Source of the DNA: Desulfovibrio sp. JC022
GTDB lineage: Bacteria; Desulfobacterota; Desulfovibrionia; Desulfovibrionales; Desulfovibrionaceae
Assembly: GCF_010470665.1 (NCBI RefSeq)
Contig: NZ_VOPZ01000004.1
Location: forward strand, 62,001 to 126,000
DNA: 64,000 nt
Direction of reading: 5' to 3'
Shown here one piece after another: positions 43,551 through 51,960 of the stretch (position 1 is the first letter of the stretch; every line of letters starts with the position of its first letter). Below the pieces are notes generated by a model that was given only the letters and a program-made list of their open reading frames with translations, did no database searches and was not told the origin of the DNA. Made by a program: the position numbers and the translations under genes.

Positions 43551-43562
43551 TGCGAGGAAAAT

Positions 43563-44831
43563 ATGAAATTACTGATCGAGAATTTTTACAATATCAAGCA
43601 CGCCGAACTGGATTTCAAAAAGTTCAATATACTGATCGGACCGCAGGCTGCGGGGAAGAGTTTGATTGCGAAGGTGCTGTATTTTTTGGAAGAAGTAGTA
43701 GCTGAGTATGAAATCAAAATAATCTCACCAGAAGAAAGCATCACAGAAGATATGCAGAGTGCATACATTAATCTTTTCTATTCTATTTTTGAACAACGAC
43801 ATATAAATAATGATTTTAAAATAACGTTAACAGACAACAACAATAACGTATGGATATTCCAAAATTCCGGATTAACACCGAATGAATACAATTTCGAAGA
43901 ATCCTCCGAAACGGATGCACACCAGATAAACTTTGAAATACTTAAATCTGATCTAAAACATATAAAGAAACTACAGGCTGGACTAGAAGACACGATTGAA
44001 ATTGCAAAGGATAATTCAGAACTAAGTTATACTGAAATAGTTAAATTAAGAGAAAAACTGGAAGAAGCATTTGACTGGATGCGTGTCCTACCACAAAACA
44101 CTCACTTATTTATACCTGCATCAAGATCTTTAGTTAACATAATTGCAGATAATTCTTTTTGGATGCGAGAAAGCAACGTAGACGCATTATTAGTCCGCTT
44201 TGGACAAGCATACTCAAGACAGCTAAAAAAAGATACCACAGACAAACCTCTTACATGCAACACCCTAGAATCAATAACCAAAGGACAGATTGAACGACAA
44301 GACTCAGGATACGTTATAAATGAAAACGGAAGACTTGTAAGTCTAGCTAATGCTTCATCTGGGCAGCAAGCAACACTCCCCATTTTAGTTGGGTTAAACA
44401 GAGTAAATGAAGCCTCTGTCCAACACACCTACATCGAAGAACCAGAAGCACACATCTTCCCAGAAGCACAATATTTATTAACTCGCTACATCTCGGAAAT
44501 ACACAACCAAACAAATACAAACATAACCCTAACAACCCACAGCCCCTACATCCTAACAGCAGTAAACAACCTCATTTACGCAGGAACTGTAGGCAAGCAA
44601 AGTGAAGAAAAAGCTTCAAAAGTCAAAGATATTATCCCTGAAGATCAGTGGTTGAATTCAGAAGACGTAGCTGCGTACATGGTAGAAGCAGATGGAACAG
44701 TTCGTTCAATCATGGATGAAGAAAGTGGGTTAATTGACGCTGATAGCATTGACAGTGTTTCGGATAAAATCGGAGTTGAATTCGATAAAATATTCGACAT
44801 AGAATTCAATGAAGAGGCTTCAGATGCCTAA
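43563..44831 (+). CDS. ABC-type/AAA_15-like ATPase of a two-gene accessory system
   Basis: A 422-residue cytoplasmic ATPase with a complete ABC-type set. Walker A is GPQAAGKS (26-33), a signature-like SSGQQ is at 265-269, Walker B is YIEEPEAHIFP (290-300) and the H-loop is THSPYI (H326). A short helical region (about 125-175) replaces the long coiled coil of SMC/RecN proteins. The C-terminal part (345-422) is acidic and unlike known domains. Such ATPases occur in OLD, Septu, PARIS and retron-linked defence systems. The gene is visibly AT-rich against its neighbours and overlaps the following nuclease-like gene by 8 nt. No TOPRIM domain was seen. A structured leader precedes it. Confidence 0.82.
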   Translation: MKLLIENFYNIKHAELDFKKFNILIGPQAAGKSLIAKVLYFLEEVVAEYEIKIISPEESITEDMQSAYINLFYSIFEQRHINNDFKITLTDNNNNVWIFQNSGLTPNEYNFEESSETDAHQINFEILKSDLKHIKKLQAGLEDTIEIAKDNSELSYTEIVKLREKLEEAFDWMRVLPQNTHLFIPASRSLVNIIADNSFWMRESNVDALLVRFGQAYSRQLKKDTTDKPLTCNTLESITKGQIERQDSGYVINENGRLVSLANASSGQQATLPILVGLNRVNEASVQHTYIEEPEAHIFPEAQYLLTRYISEIHNQTNTNITLTTHSPYILTAVNNLIYAGTVGKQSEEKASKVKDIIPEDQWLNSEDVAAYMVEADGTVRSIMDEESGLIDADSIDSVSDKIGVEFDKIFDIEFNEEASDA

Positions 44832-45240
44832 GAGTTGCGAACAGGTTCTAAAAAAGAAAATTCATGTCTTAGAAGATAAAAAGAATAAATCCAAAGCAAC
44901 GGTAAGGCTAGAAAATAAAGCTCAAATTAAATTCACTGTAATTGATTTTGACAACTGTGTTATGGAAAACACCAAAGCCTGCGATTACGTTGTGACCACA
45001 GATAAACGCGCAATATATGTCGAACTAAAAGGATCAGATATTCGAGAAGGTCACAGACAAATTATACATGCCGCGGACTTCTACAAAAACAACCATAAGA
45101 ACATAAAGAAAACAGGAATTATTTCTTTCACGGGAAAACCGAAAGAAAACAGTTTTATACAAAGCCAAAAAAGATCATTAATGCTTAAACGCAAACTTGA
45201 AATGCTTTGTGACCGTTCTCCGGTAACGCATAAATTATAA
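44824..45240 (+). CDS. PD-(D/E)XK nuclease-like small protein, partner of the ATPase
   Basis: A 138-residue protein whose central part fits the restriction-endonuclease fold core. D54 in CDYVVTT is followed 13 residues later by E67-L-K69 in IYVELKGSD, the D...ExK pattern. A helix with a conserved-looking Gln/His region follows (GHRQIIHAADFY). The N-terminus is basic. The ATG at 44824 has AGAGG 7 nt before it; the ATG at 44809 overlaps this site. It overlaps the ATPase stop by 8 nt, so translation is coupled and the products probably act as a complex. Nuclease activity is an inference from the motif. A hairpin terminator follows directly. Confidence 0.72.
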   Translation: MPKSCEQVLKKKIHVLEDKKNKSKATVRLENKAQIKFTVIDFDNCVMENTKACDYVVTTDKRAIYVELKGSDIREGHRQIIHAADFYKNNHKNIKKTGIISFTGKPKENSFIQSQKRSLMLKRKLEMLCDRSPVTHKL

Positions 45241-45248
45241 TACACAAC

Positions 45249-45292
45249 AAGACTCCCCCTGCCGCACCAAACGACAGGGGGAGTCTTAATTT
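45249..45292. terminator. Terminator between the nuclease-like gene and fic
   Basis: AAGACTCCCCCTG (45249-45261) pairs perfectly with CAGGGGGAGTCTT (45275-45287). The 13-nt loop CCGCACCAAACGA is shared almost exactly with the hairpin at 46559. AATTT follows on the plus strand. Confidence 0.85.
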
Positions 45293-45307
45293 AAAAACAT
45301 ACCAAAT

Positions 45308-46459
45308 TTACAACCGCTTAAACCGATCCCAATTCACAGCATAATTCTTGCCCGCAACAGGCTTGATCAGCTCAAGCTCAATTAACTTTTTGAGGTCACG
45401 GCGTGCGGTTGATTCCGCGACACTTATATAGAGGGGTTTGAAAACCGGATCGCCGTAAAGAGCACGTAAAGATACGTCCTTACCTGTCTCAATAAGCTGA
45501 AGCATTAGGTCATGCTGCCTGCTGACAATTTTCTTTTCCCGCAGAAGAACTGAAAGATATTCCCTGATAAGTACTGCATTCAAGTCCGAAAGAACTTTTT
45601 GCTGCACTTCGCTGAGGCTTTCAATCACGCCTTCAAAATAAAACTTCAGGAACGGGGTCATGTCTCCGCTTTTTCTGGAATCGGAAAAAGCGATGAAATA
45701 ACGATCTATGTTGCGATAGTAAAAATTGGACATCATCAAGGGCAATAAGCCGCCCTCTCCTGAACTCAAAAGCACCGCTTCGATAAACCTTGCAGTACGC
45801 CCGTTACCGTCCTGAAACGGATGAATCATTGCCAGATGGTAATGGGCCGCAGCAGCACGCAACAACAAGTCAGCCACTTTCATTTCTGGCGCATTAATCC
45901 ACGATATGAAAATTTCCATTAAGGCACGGATATCCGACAGGGTTTTCGGAGGAGTATAAATTCCGCCATGCTCGGCATTTCCGACCTTCACCACTTCATT
46001 GCGATATTTCCCCGGAGAATTATGGTAATAATCTATGCCTGCTGTAACTGTCTCGTGAACACTTTTAATAAAATTCTCCGTCAGGTCAGCCGTCACAACC
46101 TCCCTATCTTCAAGAGTTTTATACAATCGCTTGAGGTTTCGAATTTCCCTTTCAGCCTGATTTGCTGAAATTTCCTTACCATCAGACAAGCTGTCAGCCA
46201 TCTTCAACAATTCGCCTACAGCATCCTCGCTCAAAGGATTCCCTTCAATGGCGGCGGTACCGAATATGGAACGCCGAATCAGCTCCGTCTCCATCTTTGC
46301 CAGAAACCCCGGCAATACAGGCAGGGACTGCAACAAATTAGACAAAGAACGGGCCTCAACCATCAGGGGTAAGATTTCTGCTGAATCAAATTCACAAGAA
46401 AATTTAAATTTTCCCGTCTTAAAGGTCATATGCTCAACAACAGATATTTTGACAGACAT
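45308..46459 (-). CDS. Fic-family AMPylator, class II (N-terminal inhibitory motif)
   Basis: A 383-residue Fic protein that probably transfers AMP to a target protein. The catalytic motif HPFQDGNGRTAR (H213-R224) is intact. The N-terminal inhibitory helix shows TAAIEG (T68, E72, G73), the (S/T)xxxE(G/N) rule of class II Fic. The C-terminus (about 300-383) looks like a winged helix (LYISVAESTARRDLKKLIELELI), a common addition that may bind DNA. No antitoxin gene is adjacent. The gene sits alone, opposite in direction to the ATPase/nuclease pair, and is bracketed by two matching hairpins. The ribosome-binding site is poor. Confidence 0.88.
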   Translation of the reverse strand: MSVKISVVEHMTFKTGKFKFSCEFDSAEILPLMVEARSLSNLLQSLPVLPGFLAKMETELIRRSIFGTAAIEGNPLSEDAVGELLKMADSLSDGKEISANQAEREIRNLKRLYKTLEDREVVTADLTENFIKSVHETVTAGIDYYHNSPGKYRNEVVKVGNAEHGGIYTPPKTLSDIRALMEIFISWINAPEMKVADLLLRAAAAHYHLAMIHPFQDGNGRTARFIEAVLLSSGEGGLLPLMMSNFYYRNIDRYFIAFSDSRKSGDMTPFLKFYFEGVIESLSEVQQKVLSDLNAVLIREYLSVLLREKKIVSRQHDLMLQLIETGKDVSLRALYGDPVFKPLYISVAESTARRDLKKLIELELIKPVAGKNYAVNWDRFKRL

Positions 46460-46558
46460 TTTGAAAATATATTTGTTTAAAATTTATAACAAAAAAAGTT
46501 AAAAACTCAAAAACATGAAACAAACATAGTTCACAAATATTAATTAAGCAACAAAACA

Positions 46559-46600
46559 AAATCCCCCTGCCGCACCAAACGGCAGGGGAAGTTTAATTTT
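46559..46600 (-). terminator. Hairpin at the 3' side of the cysteine synthase fusion gene
   Basis: CCCCTGCC (46564-46571) pairs with GGCAGGGG (46581-46588) around GCACCAAAC. T-rich sequence follows on the minus strand. The stem-loop is nearly the same as that at 45249-45287, so the fic gene lies between two copies. Confidence 0.8.
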
Positions 46601-46619
46601 CATCCATAATCAAAACTAT

Positions 46620-46691
46620 TAGGGATTCCAAAGGGGCTTAGTCCCTTTGGCCGCCGGAGGCGAAATCATCTATCAAAAACGCGAAGCGCAC
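46620..46691. repeat. Modular intergenic palindromic repeat, copy 6
   Basis: GGGATTCCAAAGGGGCTTAG, TCCCTTTGGCCGCCGGAGGC and CGCGAAGCGC: the same modules as the copy at 18.04-18.13 kb in reverse order. It touches the 3' end of the cysteine synthase fusion gene. Confidence 0.75.
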
Positions 46692-46694
46692 CAA

Positions 46695-48992
46695 CTAATT
46701 CTTCACCCGGAAAACCCGCGCCCCCTCAGAGCTGTCTTCTACATTGAAACCGAGTTCCAGCAACTTGTCGCGTAAGCCGTCGGCAGTGGCAAAATCCCTA
46801 TTTGCGCGGGCAAGCTCGCGTTGCTCCAGCAGATCCTTTGCTTCTTCAGGCAGAGAGACGAACGGAACGGGCATGGCTTCGTGATCGAGGATACCTAGGA
46901 TATCGTCAACTTCTAGAAGCTGATCAAGACAGAATTTTGCTTCCTTGGCTGAAAGTTTTGCGCTGCCCAGCTGGGAATTAATGGTTTTGGTGAAACTGAA
47001 CAGGATGGGCCAGAAGCGATGCAGCTTGAGGTTGTCGTTCAGGGCCTGCGAAAGCCCGGACTTGAGGGTGAAGACTTCCTGATCAATATCTTCTGACACC
47101 TCACCGGAATCCCCGGCATGGATGCTCAGCCCTGCGGCAAGTTCCTGCAATTTCTGCTGATTCTTAACCCACATGGAAATGGATTGCTCGCTGCAAACCA
47201 GCGGCTTCTTGTAGGATGATGAAAGCATCCACATACGCACAGCTATGGGCTGACCGGATTGCTCGATGAGTTCATCAACACAGGGCAGTACCGGACCGCC
47301 GGGAAGTACCGGCTGTGCCACCATCCATGCCTGCGGGGAAACCCCGGCCCCGGCCCAGATGGCTCGCAGATTTTCCAGATGCGGAAAACGGTGGATTTCC
47401 CCGGCCAGCATAAGACTGACTCCGGGTAGCCCTTCAAGGGCGGTGACCGCCTGCTGCATAAACCAGCTGGGACGCACATTGCCCCACTCGGTCTCGATGA
47501 TGTCACCAAGCTTGAGGTCTTGCAGAGTAGCCCGCTTAAGCAGGGTGAAATCACGCGGATTCTCCTTCACGTAATCATCCATATCCACTGTCTTGCCGAG
47601 GCTTACCTTGTCGATATCCATGTTGGACATCTGTCCGTAGCCCTTGTCGCGGGAAATATCGAAATATACAGAGCGCAGCTTCTCGTAAGCCAAGCCGTGG
47701 GCCAGCAATGCCCGGCAAAGCTCCACTGTGCGATCAACGGATTCGGAAGCACGTTCAAAGCGCATGGATTTGCGTACACCCAATAAGTAAGCGGCCTTGC
47801 GCACGGCTGTAGCAACTTCAGTAGAAAATGATTCCCGGTCCACACCCCGCTCACGGGAGGCGGCTAGAGTCTGATCCTCAAGATCGGCAAGGCCCACCAG
47901 CGCGGAAACCTTGGCTCCCTCGCGCTCAAGATGACGGGCCAGCACATCCAGCAGCACAATGCGCCGGAACACTTCAGGATCGTAGGGATTATCAAAAGAC
48001 GGTCCCATGGTGAAAAGCCCGGTCTCCGCCTCGGAGATGGAAAGCACCCGGTCCTCGCCGCTGCTGTGGTCAAAAAGTTTCGGCCCCTTAAGTACCTGCG
48101 GACGAAACAAGGGAGTGGAAAGATAACGCTCGCCGCCATCGGGAAAAATTGTCACTACCAGTCCGTCTTCAAGCTCAGAGGCGATAGCAGCAGCCCCGGC
48201 CATGGCAGCCCCGGAACTCATACCCACAAACACGCCTTCTTCCTTGGCAAGACGGCGGCAGGCATCAAATGCATCATTATCCTGTACCCGGATAATGCGG
48301 TCCAGCTTCTGCTTATCGTAGATGCCGGGAGGATAAGATTCCTGCATATTTTTGAGACCCTGAATCTTGTGCCCCGGTTCAGGTTCCACGGCAATCATCT
48401 GGATATCTTTGTTCAACTCCTTGAGCCGCTTAGTGATCCCCATGACCGTTCCAGTAGTACCGAGGCAGGCCACAACGTGAGTAACCTTTCCTTCGGTCTG
48501 GTCCCATATTTCCTGCCCGGTTCCATCATAATGAGCCTCGATGGAGGCTTCATTGTTGTACTGGTCCATGAGCAGATATTTTTCCGGCTCCTCGCGGTAG
48601 AAACGATAAGCCTGTTCAATGGCCCCGTCCGTGGCAAGATGCCCCGGGGTAAGCATAATATCAGCCCCGTAGGCTCGCATGATCATCTTGCGTTCTTCGG
48701 AGGCGGTCTCAGGCATGATCAGCATCAGCTTATAACCGCGCACTGCACAGGCCATGGCCAGCCCGATTCCGGTATTGCCGGAAGTGGCTTCAATTATGAT
48801 TTTATCCGCGGTAAGCTCCCCGCACTTCTCAGCCTTGCGGATCATGGCCCCTGCCGCACGATCCTTAATGGAGCCGCCGGGGTTCATGGCTTCCAGCTTA
48901 GCCAGAATCTTGACATTTTTATTGGGATTAAGCCCCCGCATTTCAACAAGGGGGGTTTCGCCTACCAATTCAAGAATATTACGAGCAAACAT
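46695..48992 (-). CDS. Cysteine synthase fused to a degenerate cysteinyl-tRNA synthetase-like module
   Basis: A 765-residue fusion. Residues 1-310 are an O-acetylserine sulfhydrylase with the PLP lysine K43 (NPGGSIKDRA), the TSGNTGIG loop at 70-77, GTTGTVMGI and GMSSGAAMAG. Residues 320-765 follow the outline of CysRS, but the catalytic marks are lost. TCGPTVYD is replaced by FTMGPSFDNPYD (Cys to Met at 329), no HIGH motif follows, WHIECS is replaced by WFMQQAV, and FPHHENE by FPHLENL; no KMSKS was found. The C-terminal DALR-like helical part ends with RANRDFATADGLRDKLLELG, as in true CysRS. The first half is likely active. The second half may bind tRNA-Cys or regulate. Confidence 0.85.
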   Translation of the reverse strand: MFARNILELVGETPLVEMRGLNPNKNVKILAKLEAMNPGGSIKDRAAGAMIRKAEKCGELTADKIIIEATSGNTGIGLAMACAVRGYKLMLIMPETASEERKMIMRAYGADIMLTPGHLATDGAIEQAYRFYREEPEKYLLMDQYNNEASIEAHYDGTGQEIWDQTEGKVTHVVACLGTTGTVMGITKRLKELNKDIQMIAVEPEPGHKIQGLKNMQESYPPGIYDKQKLDRIIRVQDNDAFDACRRLAKEEGVFVGMSSGAAMAGAAAIASELEDGLVVTIFPDGGERYLSTPLFRPQVLKGPKLFDHSSGEDRVLSISEAETGLFTMGPSFDNPYDPEVFRRIVLLDVLARHLEREGAKVSALVGLADLEDQTLAASRERGVDRESFSTEVATAVRKAAYLLGVRKSMRFERASESVDRTVELCRALLAHGLAYEKLRSVYFDISRDKGYGQMSNMDIDKVSLGKTVDMDDYVKENPRDFTLLKRATLQDLKLGDIIETEWGNVRPSWFMQQAVTALEGLPGVSLMLAGEIHRFPHLENLRAIWAGAGVSPQAWMVAQPVLPGGPVLPCVDELIEQSGQPIAVRMWMLSSSYKKPLVCSEQSISMWVKNQQKLQELAAGLSIHAGDSGEVSEDIDQEVFTLKSGLSQALNDNLKLHRFWPILFSFTKTINSQLGSAKLSAKEAKFCLDQLLEVDDILGILDHEAMPVPFVSLPEEAKDLLEQRELARANRDFATADGLRDKLLELGFNVEDSSEGARVFRVKN

Positions 48993-49174
48993 TTTATTTA
49001 ATCCTTTCAGCTAATTATCTTTAAGAAAGTAAAAAAGAGTCCGCGTCCTTTTATTTCTGGCAATCATTTTGCAAATACAAAGCAGAAGATCATCAATCTG
49101 GTTGGAAAACCGGGGTAAGGAATGAACCCGGTACAAGCTACAGCTAATAAAAACAGTCGCCAAGGACGGAACAA

Positions 49175-50938
49175 ATGTCAGCCTATCCTTTTCTTAAAGA
49201 CAACATCGAAGCTCTTCAAACATACAACCCGCCCTTTTATGCCTGGCTGAGCAGTCAGGATATTGACGAAGAGAAATTACATGACTCTCTCTTCAATAAT
49301 AAATTGGGCATTCTCGACTGGAGAATGGAAAACGGCACCGGGATGTTTGAATCCGTCACGCCCAACATGATCTACAAAAGCTGGAAGGCCGAAGAAAAGG
49401 CCGAAACCAGTGCAACTTTCATTGTCGGCTGCAATGTGGGCTACGGACTCAATCAGGTACTGATGAGCACCCCCGACACCCACAAAGTCATTGTTACCGA
49501 CCCTAATCCGGAAATGATACTCGCCTGTCTGGGACAGACCGACTACCGTCCTTTTATGGAGGCCGGAAAACTCCATTTTTGCACAGTCGATGAAAACAGT
49601 TTGATGAGTATCATTAAAGACCTCGACCTTCAATTCGTATACGGTAAAATTTATCTGCGGCTGGATATGGCCAGCCAGCAGCTTGGACCGGAATACGCAC
49701 GCTGGTCCGCCACCATCCGCAACAAAATGGAATCCTTTACCGTGGAAATGACCACCCTGCGTCTCAAGCAGGACGTCATGGTCGGCAACGAGCTGGACAA
49801 CTTTTCACGCATTCTCGAAGACGGCAGCATCTCCCCGCTCAAGGGAGCCGGACGCGGCATGGGTGCGGTAGTTCTTGGTGCCGGTCCTTCTCTGGCCCAG
49901 TTCGGACCGGAACTGGCTAAGAATCCGGGACAGGCAATCTTCACCACCTCTTTGCAGGGTCTCCCCGCTGTGCAGAAAACCGGAATCAAGCCTCACTTCT
50001 GTATCGGTATTGACTACAACGCTTCCATGAGCAGGGTTTATGATCAGTTGGACCATGAATGGGCCAAGGATATCCCGCTCATTTACTCCACCAAGCTAGA
50101 TCATGAAGTGCTTGCCGCATACCCCGGACCGACCATCCCCATGTGGACTGTCGGCGGACTGGGAACATTCGCCCTGAACAACCATGAAGAAGTTTTCGAT
50201 GCGGGTAGTAACGTCAGTATCACTCTGGCAAGATTTCTGGACTGGTGCGGATTCAACCACATCCTGATGGTTGGACAGGATTTCGCATGGAAAGGTCAGG
50301 TCTCCCACGCATCAGGTCACCAGAACTCCGGAGCCCAGTACAACCCGGCTATGCTGGTGGAGCTGGAAAATGCGGACGGAGAAAAACTGACCTCCACCAT
50401 TCAGTACATGACTTCCAAACGCGAAATGGAAGACGATATCAAAAATCTCCGCGCACCGTTCTTCAACCTCTACGGCGGCTGTGCTGTTATCGAAGGCACC
50501 CGCAATGTGGATATGAATGAAGTAAACATGGAAGGGCTGCTCTCCGCGGTACCGGGAAGCATGGAACACTTCAAGACCGCCATGAACATGACCGCCACCC
50601 CGCGCAACATGCCGGTATTTGAACCACGCAGCCCCAAGTGGACCTCATCCCTGAATCACGTCACCAAGCGGCTGGAAAAACTTTTCCGCAAGCACGGCAA
50701 GAATCAGGAAGAAATCCACAAGACTCTGCACGATGTATATTTCTTCATCAGGCAGGACCTGCTCTACATGCCCTACCTGTACAACGAAATCCTCGACATG
50801 GCAGGTCTGGCAAGGGCCAAGTCACGCTACGTGCCCAAGGATCTGCCCCACTACAAACGGATCGTCAAAAAAATTCTGACCAAAGTCCGCCACATGGACC
50901 GGGCCATGAATGTGTCCGCAAACCGCAAGGCGGCCTGA
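49175..50938 (+). CDS. DUF115 / motility accessory factor (Maf)-like protein
   Basis: A 587-residue protein of the MAF_flag10/DUF115 type. The central Rossmann-like core includes GAVVLGAGPSLAQFGPEL (about 230-247), QAIFTTSLQGLPAVQKTGIKPHFCIGIDYN split in two motifs, and GSNVSITLARFLDWCGFNHILMVGQD. Such proteins transfer nonulosonic acids (pseudaminic or legionaminic) to flagellin in polar flagellates. The first 220 residues and the C-terminal helical tail are as in other Desulfovibrio copies. No flagellin or sugar-synthesis genes are adjacent. A hairpin terminator follows. Confidence 0.82.
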   Translation: MSAYPFLKDNIEALQTYNPPFYAWLSSQDIDEEKLHDSLFNNKLGILDWRMENGTGMFESVTPNMIYKSWKAEEKAETSATFIVGCNVGYGLNQVLMSTPDTHKVIVTDPNPEMILACLGQTDYRPFMEAGKLHFCTVDENSLMSIIKDLDLQFVYGKIYLRLDMASQQLGPEYARWSATIRNKMESFTVEMTTLRLKQDVMVGNELDNFSRILEDGSISPLKGAGRGMGAVVLGAGPSLAQFGPELAKNPGQAIFTTSLQGLPAVQKTGIKPHFCIGIDYNASMSRVYDQLDHEWAKDIPLIYSTKLDHEVLAAYPGPTIPMWTVGGLGTFALNNHEEVFDAGSNVSITLARFLDWCGFNHILMVGQDFAWKGQVSHASGHQNSGAQYNPAMLVELENADGEKLTSTIQYMTSKREMEDDIKNLRAPFFNLYGGCAVIEGTRNVDMNEVNMEGLLSAVPGSMEHFKTAMNMTATPRNMPVFEPRSPKWTSSLNHVTKRLEKLFRKHGKNQEEIHKTLHDVYFFIRQDLLYMPYLYNEILDMAGLARAKSRYVPKDLPHYKRIVKKILTKVRHMDRAMNVSANRKAA

Positions 50939-50988
50939 AAGGGTCAGCCAGATAACAACGTCCAGTAAGTTAATTCATCATAAGAAAA

Positions 50989-51025
50989 TCCCTTGCAGCA
51001 CCTGCCCGCTGCAAGGGACTTTCGC
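50989..51025 (+). terminator. Hairpin after the Maf-like gene
   Basis: TCCCTTGCAGC (50989-50999) pairs with GCTGCAAGGGA (51008-51018) around ACCTGCCC, followed by CTTTCGCTTT. The T-run is weak. Confidence 0.65.
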
Positions 51026-51098
51026 TTTGATCATTACAATATATTTTCTTACGAAAACATTGCTTGAATCCTCTCCCGTCAACGTGTAAACCGTGCCC

Positions 51099-51326
51099 AT
51101 GAGTGATACTAAGCAAGACATGCCCTATCTCATGGAAGACGGCACACTGGTTATCCCGTTCTCCTGCCCGGACCACGAATACAAGTATTGGAAGAAGGAA
51201 GGTAAAAAACTTTCTGAAGTACTTGCGGAACTGAATACGGACAAGGAAACATGGTATAAATTCACCACGGACAAGCACCCGGATGATGTTCCTGCCAAGG
51301 ACGAATCAGACAATGACGAGGAGTAG
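51099..51326 (+). CDS. Small acidic hypothetical protein
   Basis: A 75-residue acidic protein (MSDTKQDMPYLMEDGTLVIP...), with one cysteine in FSCPDHEYKYWKKEG and a strongly acidic tail (KDESDNDEE). There is no membrane segment. The ATG at 51099 is used; the GTG at 51093 is in frame, and neither has a clear ribosome-binding site. It ends 4 nt before the TTG of the phosphatase gene, so the three genes to 53598 look like one operon. Family not recognised. Confidence 0.65.
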   Translation: MSDTKQDMPYLMEDGTLVIPFSCPDHEYKYWKKEGKKLSEVLAELNTDKETWYKFTTDKHPDDVPAKDESDNDEE

Positions 51327-51330
51327 GTAA

Positions 51331-51957
51331 TTGAATTCCTTCATTCATAGAAACCTGACCTTCTGCCACTACTTTCTGGGTTCCCTGCCCCTGCTGCTGA
51401 TTTTTGCAGCCCTTTATTTCAACTTCGGCAGCGAAGCGGAAGTGCTGGCCTTTTTCGATGCCCATGCGCAGGCCCACCCGGATATGAAATCCTTTGCCAA
51501 AATCGTTACCAACTGGGGTAACGCCTGTTTTTATCCCATTTACCTCTGGTTTCTGATCACAGGCATCAAACAGCGCAAGACCGATAAATCGCGTCTTCGT
51601 TTCGCCCTTGTATTTATAGGCGTACAGCTGGCTGTCAGCCTGATAGCTGTCCGCTTTCTAAAAATCGCCATCGGCAAGCCCCGCCCTGGAGAAGGTCCGT
51701 TCTTCGAACCTATGTCCACACGGGGGGCTTACCACTCCATGCCTTCGGGCCATACATGTGAAATTTACGGGGCAAGCCTGCCCTTGATTCTACGCTACCG
51801 GAACCTGCTGCTGACTTTGGGACTGGGCTCTTTTGCCGCAGCCGTGGCCTTCAGCCGCATTTACCTGACCTGGCACCATCCCAGTGATGTTTTCTGCGGT
51901 TGGATGCTTGGGTCAGTAGCCGGATTCGCCATTCACCTTTTTTCCAAAGAGGACTAG
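51331..51957 (+). CDS. PAP2-family membrane phosphatase
   Basis: A 208-residue integral membrane phosphatase with the three PAP2 signatures: KIAIGKPRPGEGPF, PSGH and SRIYLTWHHPSDV (SRx5Hx3D). Five to six membrane helices are visible. The start codon is TTG at 51331 with GGAG 7 nt upstream; the next ATG would remove the first helix. Family members act on undecaprenyl diphosphate, lipid A or phosphatidate phosphates. The neighbour, an ArnT-like transferase that uses undecaprenyl-linked sugar, favours a lipid carrier or lipid A role. Confidence 0.88.
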   Translation: MNSFIHRNLTFCHYFLGSLPLLLIFAALYFNFGSEAEVLAFFDAHAQAHPDMKSFAKIVTNWGNACFYPIYLWFLITGIKQRKTDKSRLRFALVFIGVQLAVSLIAVRFLKIAIGKPRPGEGPFFEPMSTRGAYHSMPSGHTCEIYGASLPLILRYRNLLLTLGLGSFAAAVAFSRIYLTWHHPSDVFCGWMLGSVAGFAIHLFSKED

Positions 51958-51960
51958 CCC

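Noticed and set aside
43563-45240. Direct assignment to PARIS, Septu or Gabija
   Set aside because: The small partner shows a D...ExK pattern, not HNH or TOPRIM, and no UvrD-like helicase is present.
45308-46459. Fic protein as toxin of a FicTA pair
   Set aside because: The inhibitory helix is within the same protein (class II) and no separate antitoxin frame is adjacent.
47931-49001. 356-codon plus-strand open frame opposite the cysteine synthase fusion
   Set aside because: Antisense shadow of a PLP-enzyme frame with clear motifs.
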